Part shown: positions 1 to 13,000 of the stretch, piece after piece
Layout: each line of letters begins with the position of its first letter
How positions within the stretch are numbered: the first letter of the stretch is position 1
Assembly (NCBI GenBank): GCA_035222895.1
Contig: JAVYIG010007237.1
Coordinates: forward strand, 41,203-105,202
DNA length: 64,000 bases
Origin: Strongylocentrotus droebachiensis
Lineage: Eukaryota; Echinodermata; Echinoidea; Camarodonta; Strongylocentrotidae
Reading direction: 5' to 3'
Position numbers and translations under genes: made by a program
The notes under the pieces: model-generated
Database searches by the model: none
The model's input: only the letters and a program-made list of their open reading frames with translations
What the model was told of the DNA's origin: nothing

Positions 1-556
1 TTTCTGTCTTTCCTTATGTTATTCTTTGTTTCTTACTTATATCACCCTCTCTTATGTTATTCTTTTTTTAATCATTTTTACTATCACTTTCTCTTTCTGT
101 CGTTCTTTATGTTATTCTTTGTTTCTTCCTTCTATCACCTTTTTCTAATGTAATTCTTTGTTTTTACCGTTCTATCTTTTTGTTCATACCATCCCTTATG
201 TTATTCTTTGTTTCTTCCTTCTTTTACCTTCTTTTATGTTAATCTTGTTTTTTTCATTTCATCACTTTCTCTTTCTGTCTTTCCTTATGTTATTCTTTGT
301 TCCTTCCTTCTATCACATTATCTTATGTTATTCTTTGTTTTAATTATTTTATCACTTTCTCTTTCTGTCTTTCCTTATGTTATTCTTTGTTTCTTCCTTC
401 TATCACCTTCTCTTATGTTATTCTTTTTTTAATCATTCTATCACTTTCTCTTTCTGTCGTTCCTTATGTTATTCTTTGTTTTTTTCCTTCTATCACCTTC
501 TTTCATGTTATTATTTGTGTTTATAATACTATCGCTTTCTCTTTCTGTCTTTCCTT
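1..556. repeat. T/C-rich tandem array, about 90-bp period
   Basis: The stretch repeats a unit built around 'ttatgttattctttgtttc' and 'tcactttctctttctgtc'. The second motif recurs at about 270, 361, 451 and 541, giving a period near 90 bp, and each unit contains two related half-units. Open frames here are hydrophobic Phe/Leu/Ser strings caused by the composition. I see no gene. Confidence 0.8.
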
Positions 557-677
557 TCTGATTTACGCGGCGGTATAGCAAGATGACGTCATTTTGAAGA
601 CGGGGTTCCAGTTTTCTGACTAACCTCAAATCGTGTATGAACGCGTTCTCAAATTTGGCCTGACGACGTGAGACGAC

Positions 678-1343
678 CTAGCCTCTTGTCGATGCCCTCG
701 CGCTGTTGGAGTCTCTAAATTCTGACGAGCGAAGCGAGTCAGAGAAACCGAGGCGCTCGCGCTGAGGGCCTCTTGACAAGTGATCTGAATTATATATTCA
801 TGAGACCCGATTTCCTACTGAATTATGCATGTCTATAGACCGCAGCGATTGTGTGTGTGTACGTGTGTGTTCGGGATTGCCCAACTAGGCTAGTCTGCAA
901 GCACAGACCCTAATTTGACACTTTATCAAAAAAATCATTGTGCCTTGAGAGAAGCCTAGCCCAGCTATCTACTGGTACCTACTGGTTGTACCAATATAGG
1001 TCAGGAACAGCTATAGTACGTGGCATATGGTAGTCTTATAGTGCACACTCTCTGTTACGACTGACCAGGGTTTGTGCTTGCAGACTACAACTAGGCGGCC
1101 AGTCTCGCTCTCACGGAGGGAATTCGCACAGAGCGGTAGATATTACGTCATAGTAGCTCTCTCTGATTGGATGACTTTCACCGAACTCTGCTGGGTCGGA
1201 ATATTCGCCAAACAAAGTAAAACATAAGAAATCCAGATCACTTGTCAAGAGGCCCTCAGCGCGAGCGCCTCGGTTTCTCTGACTCGCTTCGCTCGTCAGA
1301 ATTTAGAGACTCCAACAGCGCGAGGGCATCGACAAGAGGCTAG
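678..1343. mobile_element. Fold-back element with perfect 110-bp inverted arms
   Basis: Bases 678-787 are the exact reverse complement of 1234-1343 by eye. The arms are GC- and CpG-rich, unlike the AT-rich surroundings. The loop of about 446 bp holds a second inverted pair, near 890-910 and 1068-1088, with one mismatch, so the structure is nested. There is no ORF. I could not fix a target duplication. The near-identity of the arms suggests a young insertion or gene conversion. Confidence 0.85.
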
Positions 1344-1554
1344 AGACGACCCGACGCATGCGCGACTCGCCGAAATGACGTCACATCTTTGACGTCATCT
1401 ATGTGAACGTGACAAACGGAAAACCCCTACTATCAAACTCAGGACGTCTGTATCTTGCAGAGCCAATGCGGAACTGAGTAGATTTTAGGGTCATGGGGTA
1501 AAATGTTTTAAGTCGGACCCAGAATTAGGCGGAACCAGAATTAGCAGCAACATC

Positions 1555-2947
1555 CTTTTGCCACTCTTCACAGCTATATGGGAAAGGAAGGCAGCTCATG
1601 ACGATTGGTCAGAGGGAGTTATTGTAAAATTACCAAAGAAGGGATACTAAGAAACTGCAATAACTGGCGTGGCATCACACTATTGTCAATACCAAGCAAA
1701 ATATTGGCAATGATAATTATTACCCGTATCATAGATGCTGTTGACCAAATTCTCAGGGAACAGGCAGGTTTTCGGAAGGGAAAAGGGTGTACTGATCAGA
1801 TAGGTGCACTACGTAATATCGTAGAACAATGCACAGAATGGCAGAGGAAACTTCATATTAATGTTGTTAACTTTGAGAAAGCACTCGATAGCATCTACCG
1901 AGACAGCCTTTGGCGAATACCATGCAAATATGGGATACCAGAGCAGCTAGTTCTTGTAATTAAGAGCTTTTACACCAATTTCACATGCAGAGTTGGAAAC
2001 AGTAACCATAAGTTCAAAGTGAAGACTGGAGTTAGGCAAGGATGTGTCATGTCAGCACTGCACTTCAATATCGCCATAGACTGGGTGATGAGACATGCAA
2101 CCGAAGACCAAACAAGAGGCTTAAGATGGACTCTCTTTTCTACGCTTGAAGTCCTCGACCTTGCAGATGATTTCGCTCTACTTTCACACAGCCACTATAG
2201 CATATGCAAGAAAAAACATCCAGACTCGGTGATTTTGCCCAGCAAATTGGCTTAAAGATCAGCCAAGTGAAAACAGAGGTGATGACCCTGAACATCTCGG
2301 ACCCTTTATCAATACAAGCAAACAACGGGGAAGACCTATCTATGACTAAGGATTTTACTTACCTGGGCAGCACTGTCAGGCACGATGGATGCGCGGGTAA
2401 AGACATTAAGAACCGCCTTAATAAAGCCAGAAATGCATTCAGAATGCTCAATAATGTATGGAGATCACAGCAGTACAACACCCAGACCAAGCTAAAATCG
2501 TACCAGAGCTGTGTCCTTTTCACTCTCCTGTACGGCTCTGTATGTTGGAGAATGACGAAAAACGACCTCAATAAGCTGTCGGTCTTCCACACAAAGAGTC
2601 TGAGAAGAAATATGTCACATTTTCTGGCCAAACACCATTTCAAACGAAGCACTCTATGCCCAATGCCATTAAGACAGCATGGAGAACATCATCACTAGAA
2701 GTAGGTGGAGATGGATCGGACATGTAATAAGAAAGAACTTAGATGACATCACACGAACAGCCCTCCACTGGACACCAGAAGGCAAAATAAAGAGGGGACG
2801 TCCTAAAATCACTTGGCGAAGAACTGTTGAAGGGGAAATTAAAAACCTGAACCACACATGGGGAACCATCCAAAGACTGGCCCAGGATCGGAAGGAGTGT
2901 AATACTTTTGTTGCTGCCCTATGTGCCAGGAGGCATGATGGGCAGTA
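1555..2947 (+). pseudogene. Decayed LINE reverse transcriptase (RTE-like?)
   Basis: Three overlapping frames together give the second half of a non-LTR reverse transcriptase. Seen in order: 'WRGITLLSIPSKILA', 'QAGFRKGKGCTDQI', 'GVRQGC', a catalytic box read as LADD rather than the usual F/YADD, then 'FTYLGSTV', and a C-terminal block with 'RWRWIGHVIRK' and 'KRGRPKITWRRTVEGE'. That C-terminal block is common in RTE-like and related metazoan elements, so the clade is an inference. At least two frameshifts and one stop (before 1650) break it, and the 5' half with the endonuclease is missing. It lies upstream of the first visible gene 1 exon, in an intron or flank. Confidence 0.8.
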
Positions 2948-3022
2948 AGTGAGTAGGTCAAAGATTAAAGGGTCATACATGTATATGAAAAATTACATGT
3001 AATCACGATATTCTGAGAACCT

Positions 3023-3082
3023 AAAGAAGGAGGAAGAGGAGGAGAAGAAGAAGAAGAAGAAGAAGAAGAAGAAGAAGAAGAA
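3023..3082 (+). repeat. (AAG)n microsatellite
   Basis: A purine tract of GGA/GAA units resolves into about 14 uninterrupted AAG units. It follows the LINE remnant and may mark its 3' tail. Confidence 0.9.
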
Positions 3083-3169
3083 ATAACTTGCAATCCATGC
3101 ACATTTACACCCTCTCATGCAAGAGTATACAAGTTTTTTAATATAGATTTTCCTACTTTCCCTTCACAG

Positions 3170-4034
3170 TTGCACCTAGTCCTATCAATGTGGCTATACT
3201 GCAGAGTACTACAAGCTCCTTCACTGTATCTTGGTCTACCCCTCTACCATCTAACACCAATGGTAACATCAAGAAGTATATCATCCGCTTCCAGCAAACT
3301 GATCCTGTTGTTGATGGTGACTATAAGTCAGAGGAAGTATTGAACGGTGCGTTTGAAGGAGAGCATACTGTTGTAGACCTGACAGCGAAAACAAGCTACT
3401 CAGTCCAGGTAATACTTTATTGATAGGTATTTATATACCACATATATAAAGATTCTAGGCCTGTGATTGGTCAAAACCGCAGGCATAAAAATTGCTATGG
3501 ACTGCTTGGTAGTGTAGCAAAAGAATATGATTGGGGATACCTCTATATGAACTTCAGCATACAATGCAAGGATGCAATACAAGCGGATGAACTTAACAAT
3601 TGATGCACGCAGAGGACATTTATAAGCACTTTTGACTGAGAATTGACGTCACCTGGCCTCTGAAAGGGCAACTGGAGATGAGCTTTTTAGAACTTACACT
3701 GTAGGACCTTTGTTGATAGAAAATAAAAGAGCATATTCTCCGTTTGGCCAAACTCTGTTTATGAATTGTGTCGTTCACATGCAACTTGAAAGGGCAAACA
3801 GGTACGGTGTTTTAAAAGAGTGACAGTATTTACAGAACATGATCAGAGCAAGTTCCTTTCGAATATAAAGTAACCTGAGATTTGCGCTTACGTGGATATA
3901 ACATTTTTAAGAAAAAGGTCAAATGTATATTATTTTTGTTATGATATCAACATTTCTTATATAGGTACAGACTGTTAATGGAGCTGGTTCTAGTAATTGG
4001 TCAGAACCTGTGAATGCTAAGACGATACAATCAG
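3170..4034 (+). CDS. Gene 1 ectodomain: fibronectin type III module (2 exons)
   Basis: Exons 3170-3408 and 3965-4034 encode one FN3 module. It opens with 'APSPINVAILQST', has the core Trp in 'FTVSWSTPLPSNTNG', a Tyr in 'KKYIIRFQ', the L-T-x-Y-like 'DLTAKTSYSVQ', and ends 'VQTVNGAGSSNWSEPVNAKT', the usual G strand. It starts with two bases completing a codon split by an upstream intron, so more exons exist to the left. FN3 modules in RPTP ectodomains usually mediate adhesion or dimerisation. The intron 3409-3964 holds no recognised element. Confidence 0.85.
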
Positions 4035-7000
4035 GTAAGAGCGGTATAATGCTGATCAATGTTGTGTTCATAAATGTGTATGTAGCAGTGATAGTAATAT
4101 AACGCATATGAAATTCTTAGGCTTGCTTTGAACATTAGAATGAACCCATTCCAGTATCTTCAACACCATTGCAAAATCAACTCAGGGCAATTTCAAAACC
4201 ATTGGCATATCCCATAGAAAAGATGATCGTATTATACAATGCTTCATTGCAAACCGTCCGCCAAATGACTTTTTGGTTCCCTCTCTTCAAATTGATTTTA
4301 ATCACTCATGCGTGAAATATGTATCATATGAGTTGCATCAAATGAAAGAAGGGGATCTCAGCTTTACGAATATGTGTCATTAATTAATTATAATTGTGAT
4401 TAAGTTATGATAAAACATCGATAATTTTCGGTTTCTTTTTTTTCTGGGACGCACTGTATATTCATAACACTACAACAACTATTCTACTGACATCTACCCT
4501 TGGCCATACCCTTACAGACGTGAAAATGCTCTCTATGAATAAATGGAACAAAATCAACGGAACATGCACACATTTTGCAAATATAATTTGTACTGTCCAG
4601 CTTGATACACCTCGGGGTCCCCGGGTGGGGTTTAAGTTTCTCTCATCTTTTCATACATTCATTTAAAGCGCCAAAACTGAAATACAATCGCGACCGTTTC
4701 ATGCGATTTCCTCCAACTTAAGAGCGCGTGCTGTTGAAAACAATTTAATGCGTGTAATCAAACTAAGCGGGAAGTCCACCCTGATATTAAGTTTGTTTCA
4801 ATTGAAGCAGAAAGATGAGAGGGAAAGGTCAGTGAAAGTTTGAGCAAATTCCGATTAAAAATAGGAACATCATTTACATTTGAAGTTTCGATCAATAAAA
4901 CACAAATTTTCTTTGCTATTGATGACAGAATAGATTTGTTTCCATATACAGGGGTTGAATAGAGACATATTTGCAAACTGAGTTTGATATTGTTCATTAT
5001 TCTCTTTCGTTTTATCACAAATTAAGTTCCTGTGTCAACGACTACATCAAGTCCATTGACCGTTTCAACTGCAACATTGACAGAACCAGGTGTTGGTGGT
5101 GTTAGTGGCGGTTCTATAGCATCGGCAGCTGGGGGAGCCGTTGGCGCCATTTTGATCATTATTATTATCATCGTTGTAGTCATCATCGTGTTCAAACGAC
5201 GAAGGTTTGTGAACTATTTTCTATTTTCAGTCATCATTATAATTTCCATGTACAATGCTGTCACTTACTTCTACCATAATTATACAGTAATCCACCGTGA
5301 GTACTACCATAATCTTGATGCAAGTGGAAAGTTATTGATGTAAACGGACTTTAAGAACAAGCAGAGTAGGAAAGTTTGAAAATCAATGTCTATCTACTTT
5401 CTTATAATTCTCTATTCCTCTCTTCAAGAAATACTCCACCGATGAAGTTTTCCTTAAAGGACAAGTCCACTTGAAAAATAAGTTACTTTTAATAAAAGCA
5501 GAAAAATCAGACAAACCAATCAAAAAAAGTTTGAGCAAAATCGGATAACTAATAAGAAAGTTATGATTTTTTGAAAAAGTATGTAAAACTATGGAACAAT
5601 GAGAATCACAACACAAATTGCCAAGATGGTTATCAGTTTGTGACGTCATGTCCTCACAACTTATCAATTGCTTTACATAGTTTAATCCCATTAATTTCAC
5701 TTTCAATCCCCCAAAACTTGATTTCCCCATGCCTTTGCCCAGGTTATATGATTTGTATCATAATGCGTGCATGACATTTCCCAAAAACTTTTATGAATTT
5801 TGAAGAATTGATACTATTTTCTGAATATTGTATTTCATAATTATTGATTTTTATATAGATAGTTTATCAAAATTCTTTTTTTCATGATTTAACTGGACAA
5901 AAAATTACTCTAATTTTGTGCATCCACACAAACCTTTATTATTAACAATCTAACTTGGATGCTGGAGTGAAGAAATAGGATTCTTAGGGTGAAAATAGGA
6001 AATTTATATTATTAATATACAGAAAATAATTAGTGGATAGTGAGGACCATACGTCACAGACTCATGAATGAGTTGCCAATTTGTGTAGTGATTTTCAAAG
6101 TTTTTCATGTCATTAAAAAATCATAACTTTCTTATTAGTTATCCGATTTTGCTCAAACTTTTTTTGATTGGTTTGTCTGATTTTTCTGGTTCTATTGAAA
6201 GTAAGTTATTTTTGGAGTGGACTTGGGCTTTAAAGTTTGATAGTTACCAGCTCTTGTAAATTTCTCTTCTGCTCACTTTTTCTTTGTTTTTCGTCTTTTG
6301 CATTGAAACCTTATTTTTTTAATTCTCTTCAAAGGAATGACAGTAATCCGTCTAAAAAAGAAAATATCGAGGACCAATTTCAGGCACCAGTTGATTTTCA
6401 AGACACGCCATTAGAAGGTAGGCCTACGTTTTGATAGTTGTAAATATGATCAGGTGAAAAAACTAAAATCCTCAAAATAGCATGACACGACGATGTCAAT
6501 GGCAAGAAAGAGACTACATATTATATTTTTCTAATCCCATATAATTCTTACAATTCAATTATGCCCTTCCCTGATTCATGTTGCACGAACAAGACAATTT
6601 TTTTGGAAGAAGTAAAAATGAATCAAGTGAAAGGAACTAAGGACTTTTTTGTTTTTTGCAGTATAGGCTGATTCTGCATTTTACCACCCTTTTTTCTGTT
6701 TATGTATGTATTGGTGACAGGACATGACTACAATAGGCACGCCTCCGTTTCGAACCCAGACCAAACACCTTCAAGGAGCACGAGACCTAAACCACATGTA
6801 GCCGTCAAGCCCTTTGTACGGGAAACTAAATCCCTCGACCTTGATTCCACCGATGGATCTCCTAACAGGCCTAGCAACAAACCTCTTGCCACACGTCAAC
6901 CGATACCCCTGGCTCAGTTTCCTGCGTTCGTCAACAAGAACAGACACGGCGCGCTCTTCTCCGAGGAATTTCATGTAGGTTAAATGAAGATAATTTCTAT

Positions 7001-10000
7001 TAACAAGAAATATGTCTTCTTTTTAAGCTTTTGGGTTTGAGAAATTGTTTTGGCACTCAAATGTGTGCTACTCGTATAATTTCTGTTAACCCATGGAGCT
7101 TCTCTCGTATAGCTTCATGGTTAACCTATAATGTTGGGAACATTGGGTAGCGAGCTCTCTGCAGTGTGCCCGATCAGCCGCTGGTCCATGAATGTGGTGC
7201 CGTTCTAGACTCATTATCCTTAGATGATTTTTTTCCCAGGTTCCTGGTGTGAATGGTAACGAAACATGACAGTTCATTTCGAAAGTCTATCGCCGTGGGC
7301 AATATAATATTAATGTTCATCTTGGGCTCCTCCATATTTCTCTCTTCTTAAACGTAACTTTTCATTTCAGACTGCATCTAATCAAACTGATGTGATGTCA
7401 GCCGCCTTTTGTTCTAGTCTCGGATACAGACCTCATGTTTATTTGTAGTGTTTTTTTTATTATATTATTATATGCGACATTTAAAACAATGAACTGAAAC
7501 TGAAATTATATTTCCTTTCTCTCCTAAAGGATTTACCTGGCCCAGACATCTATCCTCAGACCGTGGCTCGAGAGGAGATCAACTTTAAGAAGAACAGATA
7601 CAAGAATATTTTACCATGTGAGTTTACAAAATAACATGGCCTTTATTATGTTGACTTGTTAGGGATAGCTATAAAAGTTTGCATCTAAGAAGCTCCAGTG
7701 TACCAATGTATGTTCTGATGTATGCTTTCAGTTCCATGTCACAATTCTTTATTTAGAATATGAGTTTTTAATAGAGTTTCTGTAAAGATATGTTGCAAGT
7801 TTAATCACACTTTCAATACAAACAAGTAAAAGAGTTTTGTCCGTAGTCAAATCTCGGCATTTGAAACCTTAATAGTGCTTTTGGTTTTAAATGTTCATTT
7901 CAATTTGCTATGGACTGCCTTATAAGAAAAATGGCAAAAATGACTAAACAACAAACCTTATCTTAAAGGTACTATGTCCCTTTTTGCATCCAACATCAAA
8001 TTATGTAGAAATTTCCAGGAATTATGAATATGTCATGTATGTCCTATCTGTGAAATTTAACCGCTAGTAGTGTCCTAGTATTCAAATTATGCAAGGAAAC
8101 CCGTTTATTGATTAGACTTCCCTGTCAGACACTATTGAGTGACTGTCTGAAATGTTTTTTTCTTTAGCAATAACATACATAAAATGAGCTGTAAAAGGTA
8201 CATGAGCATATGTCTACATCAATAACCCATTACTTGAAATGGTCAAAGTTAAACTGATTGAATCTTTGTGCAGCACAAAACGTACGAACATTCGGTACAA
8301 CGGTCTGAAAATCAGACTATTATTTAGGAGATTGCCATCACTTATGTCGATTCGACAACTCATGGTCATTATTTTCCCACAAAAAGCCATTTTCAAACCA
8401 ATCCTTTTTGAGGGAAGTTCTAAATAAGCATTGTCTTTCAAATGCCGTCGTAATTTAACCTTTTCATTGTTTGACCTGTAAATGGGACATAGTAAGCTAC
8501 TGGCTGACTTGATTTTGTTCAAATCCTATCTTTCATCCAGATGATTCGGCGAGGGTGAAGTTAGAAGTCATCAACAATAATCCTCATTCCGACTACTTTA
8601 ACGCTTCTTACATTCCCGTAAGTAAGGTGGCATGTATCAATTTATCTATATATTAATTTATAAATATATTTTCATTACCATGTCGTTGAATGAAGCGTCC
8701 AATAGGAATTATATGAATCAAATAACGTGATGAAGTAAATCCCAATACAATAATGTATATTAACAGAATGTAGCATGAGTTGATGGACTACATGAAGTAG
8801 AATACACGTTTTCTGCGCTGGATCTTTACACAATCCAAACACGCACACGCACACGCACACACACACACCCACACACACACACACGCACGCACCACTACAC
8901 ACGCGCGCGCACGCATATACACCTACAAACTTTCACACACACACGCACACACAACACACACACACACAGCTGCACCCACACACACATACTCATGTACAGC
9001 ACACATGTAATGGGATCCCACCATCGGTTGAAGCTGCAAAATAATTCCTCATATGACTTGAATTTTCTTGATCTTCTTTTATGTTCGATTAAAAAGAAGA
9101 ACAAAATTGCCTACGAGAAAGCAATGCTGTAAATAGAGACTATCATTTTCCTCAAGCCTTGACATATGTATAGTTTCATTTTGATCTACTTTTCATTATG
9201 TAAACTATTATTTTTCTTTTCTTCACATACAGAGTTTTGACAATGACAAGGCTTACATTGCATCACAAGGTATGTTCATTCCAATTTCTCCGTCACGTTT
9301 AGTAATCAAGTAGTAATTTATCATTACAAATTTTAAGACGTATATTTTTAGGTTACTCTATTTCAAGTTATTATCTTATTCTTGTATAAACATAAACACT
9401 AAAAGTAGATCTAAGCAAGACATTAGTCATCCCCATAAAGCAATTGATTTTTCCGATGAGCCATAATACATCATTTGTTCAAGGACCCAACAATGCATCT
9501 ATGGATGATTTCTGGAGGATGGTCTGGCAGGAAAATGTGACGACTATTGCCATGGTAACGAAGCTCAAGGAAGGAGATAAGGTCAGTGACGTTTTCAATC
9601 CTTAAAAAAGTGTTGCTCAATGCAGATAGTACAAGTAGGGTTCTAGGAAAGACGGATGATTAAATAAATTATACTATGGCTTAGTCGTAGTGGAGTAGTT
9701 TAAGCACTTGACATGAGATACAAAGGTCGTTGGTTCGATCCCCGGCACCGGTACTGATGTAGTTGGCAACTCGTTATTCAAAAATTTGCAATGCATATCA
9801 AGGAGAGAAATGTAGACCTGGTGAGATGTCGAAAGCCTTTTTGTTAGTAATTGCCATATGCCCTCAAAGAATGGAGATGGTGCAAATCGTGCTCGAGTGA
9901 ATCTGATAAACAGGGTAATCATATGTGTGAAGCGCTCAGAGACAGTATTTATATCAAGCGCTAAATAAATCCAGATTATTAAAATTATTAGTATTACACA

Positions 10001-13000
10001 ATAATCATATAATATTTCTGCTCCATATTAAAGCATACGGTTTTTTAATCTGATCATTTTATGTTTGGTTGCTTAAAATAGATCAAATGCGGTAAGTACT
10101 GGCCTAATGTACCAGGCGATTTGGTGAAGTTTGGAAATATCAAAGTGGAACTGGAGTCACTGGAAGCATGCACAGGTGGAATCAAAAGGAAAATGACTTT
10201 GAGAAAGGTAGGTACATAAGTCATCTGCATATGCATTGCTACGTCACATTTCGGGAAGTAATTCATGATGTCTTCCATTACCATGAACCAGTCGAATTAT
10301 TATAATGAATATGATTGTACCATGCGTCCCCTTTGGCAATAGCTATTAAAACGGTACTTCAAGTTTAGTCATTCATAGAAGTTTTTAAAAGTTATTTTTA
10401 TAAATTATGATTTCATGAAGTTTAATTTAATATGATTCATGCTTTTTTCTGAGCTAAGTTCTGTGCATGGAAACGCTAACAAAACTTAACACCATTGACA
10501 ATAAAACGGATAAATATTTCGATAATCTGTACACAAAATTGACGTATCATTTTAATTAATTCATTTTCACTGTGCGTGACATGTGTTGCTCTCGTAACTA
10601 GGGGGACGACTACAGGACCGTCACTCAGTTTCACTTCACAGAGTGGCCTGACAAGGGTGTTCCTAAACACACCTCATCACTGCTCAAGTTCATCAAGGAA
10701 GTCAAAGCTGATCATGGACAGTACACTCATCCTCTGATCATCCATTGCAGGTAGGCTTAGTGGTCCATTTCACCTAGATCAAAACAGGTACCACAAACAT
10801 CATCGTCAAGACCTTCAAGAAATATTTGTGATACTTTATTGTGCTCATGTTAGAGATCACGTTCGGATTATAAGATTATAAGAAATACTAAAATAATCAG
10901 AACATAAGAGATTTCAACAGCATATCTTAGCCGAAAAAGAGCTTCCTAAAATAAGTTCGTATAATAATCGTGCTTTACTACAGCGAAACCTGGGTTCCCA
11001 CACTCATGAATTTCAATTAAAATTGCGTGAATATTTTGCTGACTTTTGTGTTATCGTTCAATAACTAGTGTGCATGCACATCGTTAAATCCGGAGAGAAT
11101 GCGACTTTGTACTTTAAAAAAAAATCAATAACATGACTGATTAGTTGATCAATATATTTTCTATCTAGTGCTGGTGTTGGACGAACAGGCGTTGTGATCA
11201 GTATTGATAGCGTCGTAGCTCATGCCAAGAGAACTAGAATGGTAGATGTCTTCAACTTCGTGACGAACATCAGACAGAAACGACCATACATGGTCCAAAC
11301 ACAGGTCGGTTACCTCTCAAAACATACTCCAACTGCTGCCGCCGTTTGACACACAAACCTTTCAGTTTAGACACTGAAAGGACCGACGGATTTCAACGTA
11401 AAGTGCTTTTGCAGAGATTGCCATATGATTATTCTACGCGACATAATGTGAAATTAAAAACAGTATCACTATGCATATACATGTTAACAGCGTTTTGGGG
11501 GGTCATGTCTACTTTCTTGATTTATAAAACATACTTTGTATGGAAAATTTTGAATGATTAAAAGTCCTTTAAACAAAAATGAACGTGTTGAAAATGTGCT
11601 TGTTTCTTCGCGTTGTTGATATTAAACAGGATATTCTCAAAGGAAATGTGTTTAATATCAAGAACCTTATAAAATTAACATAGGGCACCGCTTGTTCTAA
11701 TTTTTTATTTTGTTGTACATGTTCCGTCGTATTTCGTAAAAAATATGAGATATTTTAGTGGATGAGATGGAATTGATACAAAATGTTTGAAGCTTTCGTT
11801 CCTTACATGAATACAGGAGCAGTATGGCTTCATCTACGGGGCTGTCCTTGAGGATCTTCTCTGGAGAAATACCCTGATCCCTGTCATTCATTTCACCGAT
11901 CATCTACAAGACTTATACATCAGAAACGGACAAGGTTTTCTCATAGTTTACAGCATAACTTATAGAAGATATCTGCTGGAATGTAGGATGTATAGAACTT
12001 TGATTTAGCTTGGAGAATATTGGATTGAAAAGTGAGACATCTTCAAACTGATCTTCCTTTTTATCTTCTGGTCCCATGTGCTGGTTTTTATAGGGTTGTT
12101 TTTTTAACTGAGAGTGCAGTTCTCATTGGAATTAGAGCTACACTGAAACATGTGCACTGAACTTCCGATGGTCTATTCAAAGGAATAGGTGAATTCTTTT
12201 CATTCTACACACCTGTATCAGTTGAATGCACATTGGACTTCGTTATCATCACAATGGCTGCATCACTTAATACAAGACAACAAGCTGCTATAACTAGTCA
12301 GGTAATAAGAGACTTAGTCAAGAATGATGAATTCACTAACCTCCTGGATGCCATTGTTAGTAAAGCTATTGATAAGAAAATGGGTGAATTTCTTACTTCA
12401 ATTGAGAAAATCCAGGGAGATATGTTTGATGTCCTGAAGAACCTTGAGGAGAAAGAGAATGAAGTTAAACACCTGAAAGAAACAATTGTTCATCAACAGC
12501 ATGATATCAACCGAATGGAATCTGCCATCAACTCAATGGAACAGTACTCTAGACGATCAAATATCCGGATATTTGGTCTGCAAGAAAAGAAAGGGGAAAA
12601 CACAGATGCCCTTGTAGCTGACGTCATCACTCGCAAGCTTGGTGTAACCTTGGATCCAGTGAGAGACCTAGATCGCACTCACCGTACAGGAAGGCTGCAT
12701 GATAACAGTGAGCCATCAGCACCAGGTACATCGTCGACTGATGCTTCATCAGCTAGGAAGGCCCGATCACGTCCCATAATTGTCAAGTTGACAACCTACA
12801 GGAAGAGGAGAGAGGTCATCTACAATAGAAAGAAATTGAAAGGAACAGGGATAGTCATTGTTGAAGACTTGACAGTTGAGAATCAGAAACTTCTGTCTGT
12901 AACACGTAAGACGTCAGGTGTCACAGCTGCATGGTCTTCCGACGGTCGAATCATTGCTCTTATCAACGCAACCGGAGGTAAGAGCATCACCAAACTTATT

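Noticed and set aside
158..578. Phe/Leu-rich ORFs at the left edge
   Set aside because: Produced by the T/C-rich tandem array.
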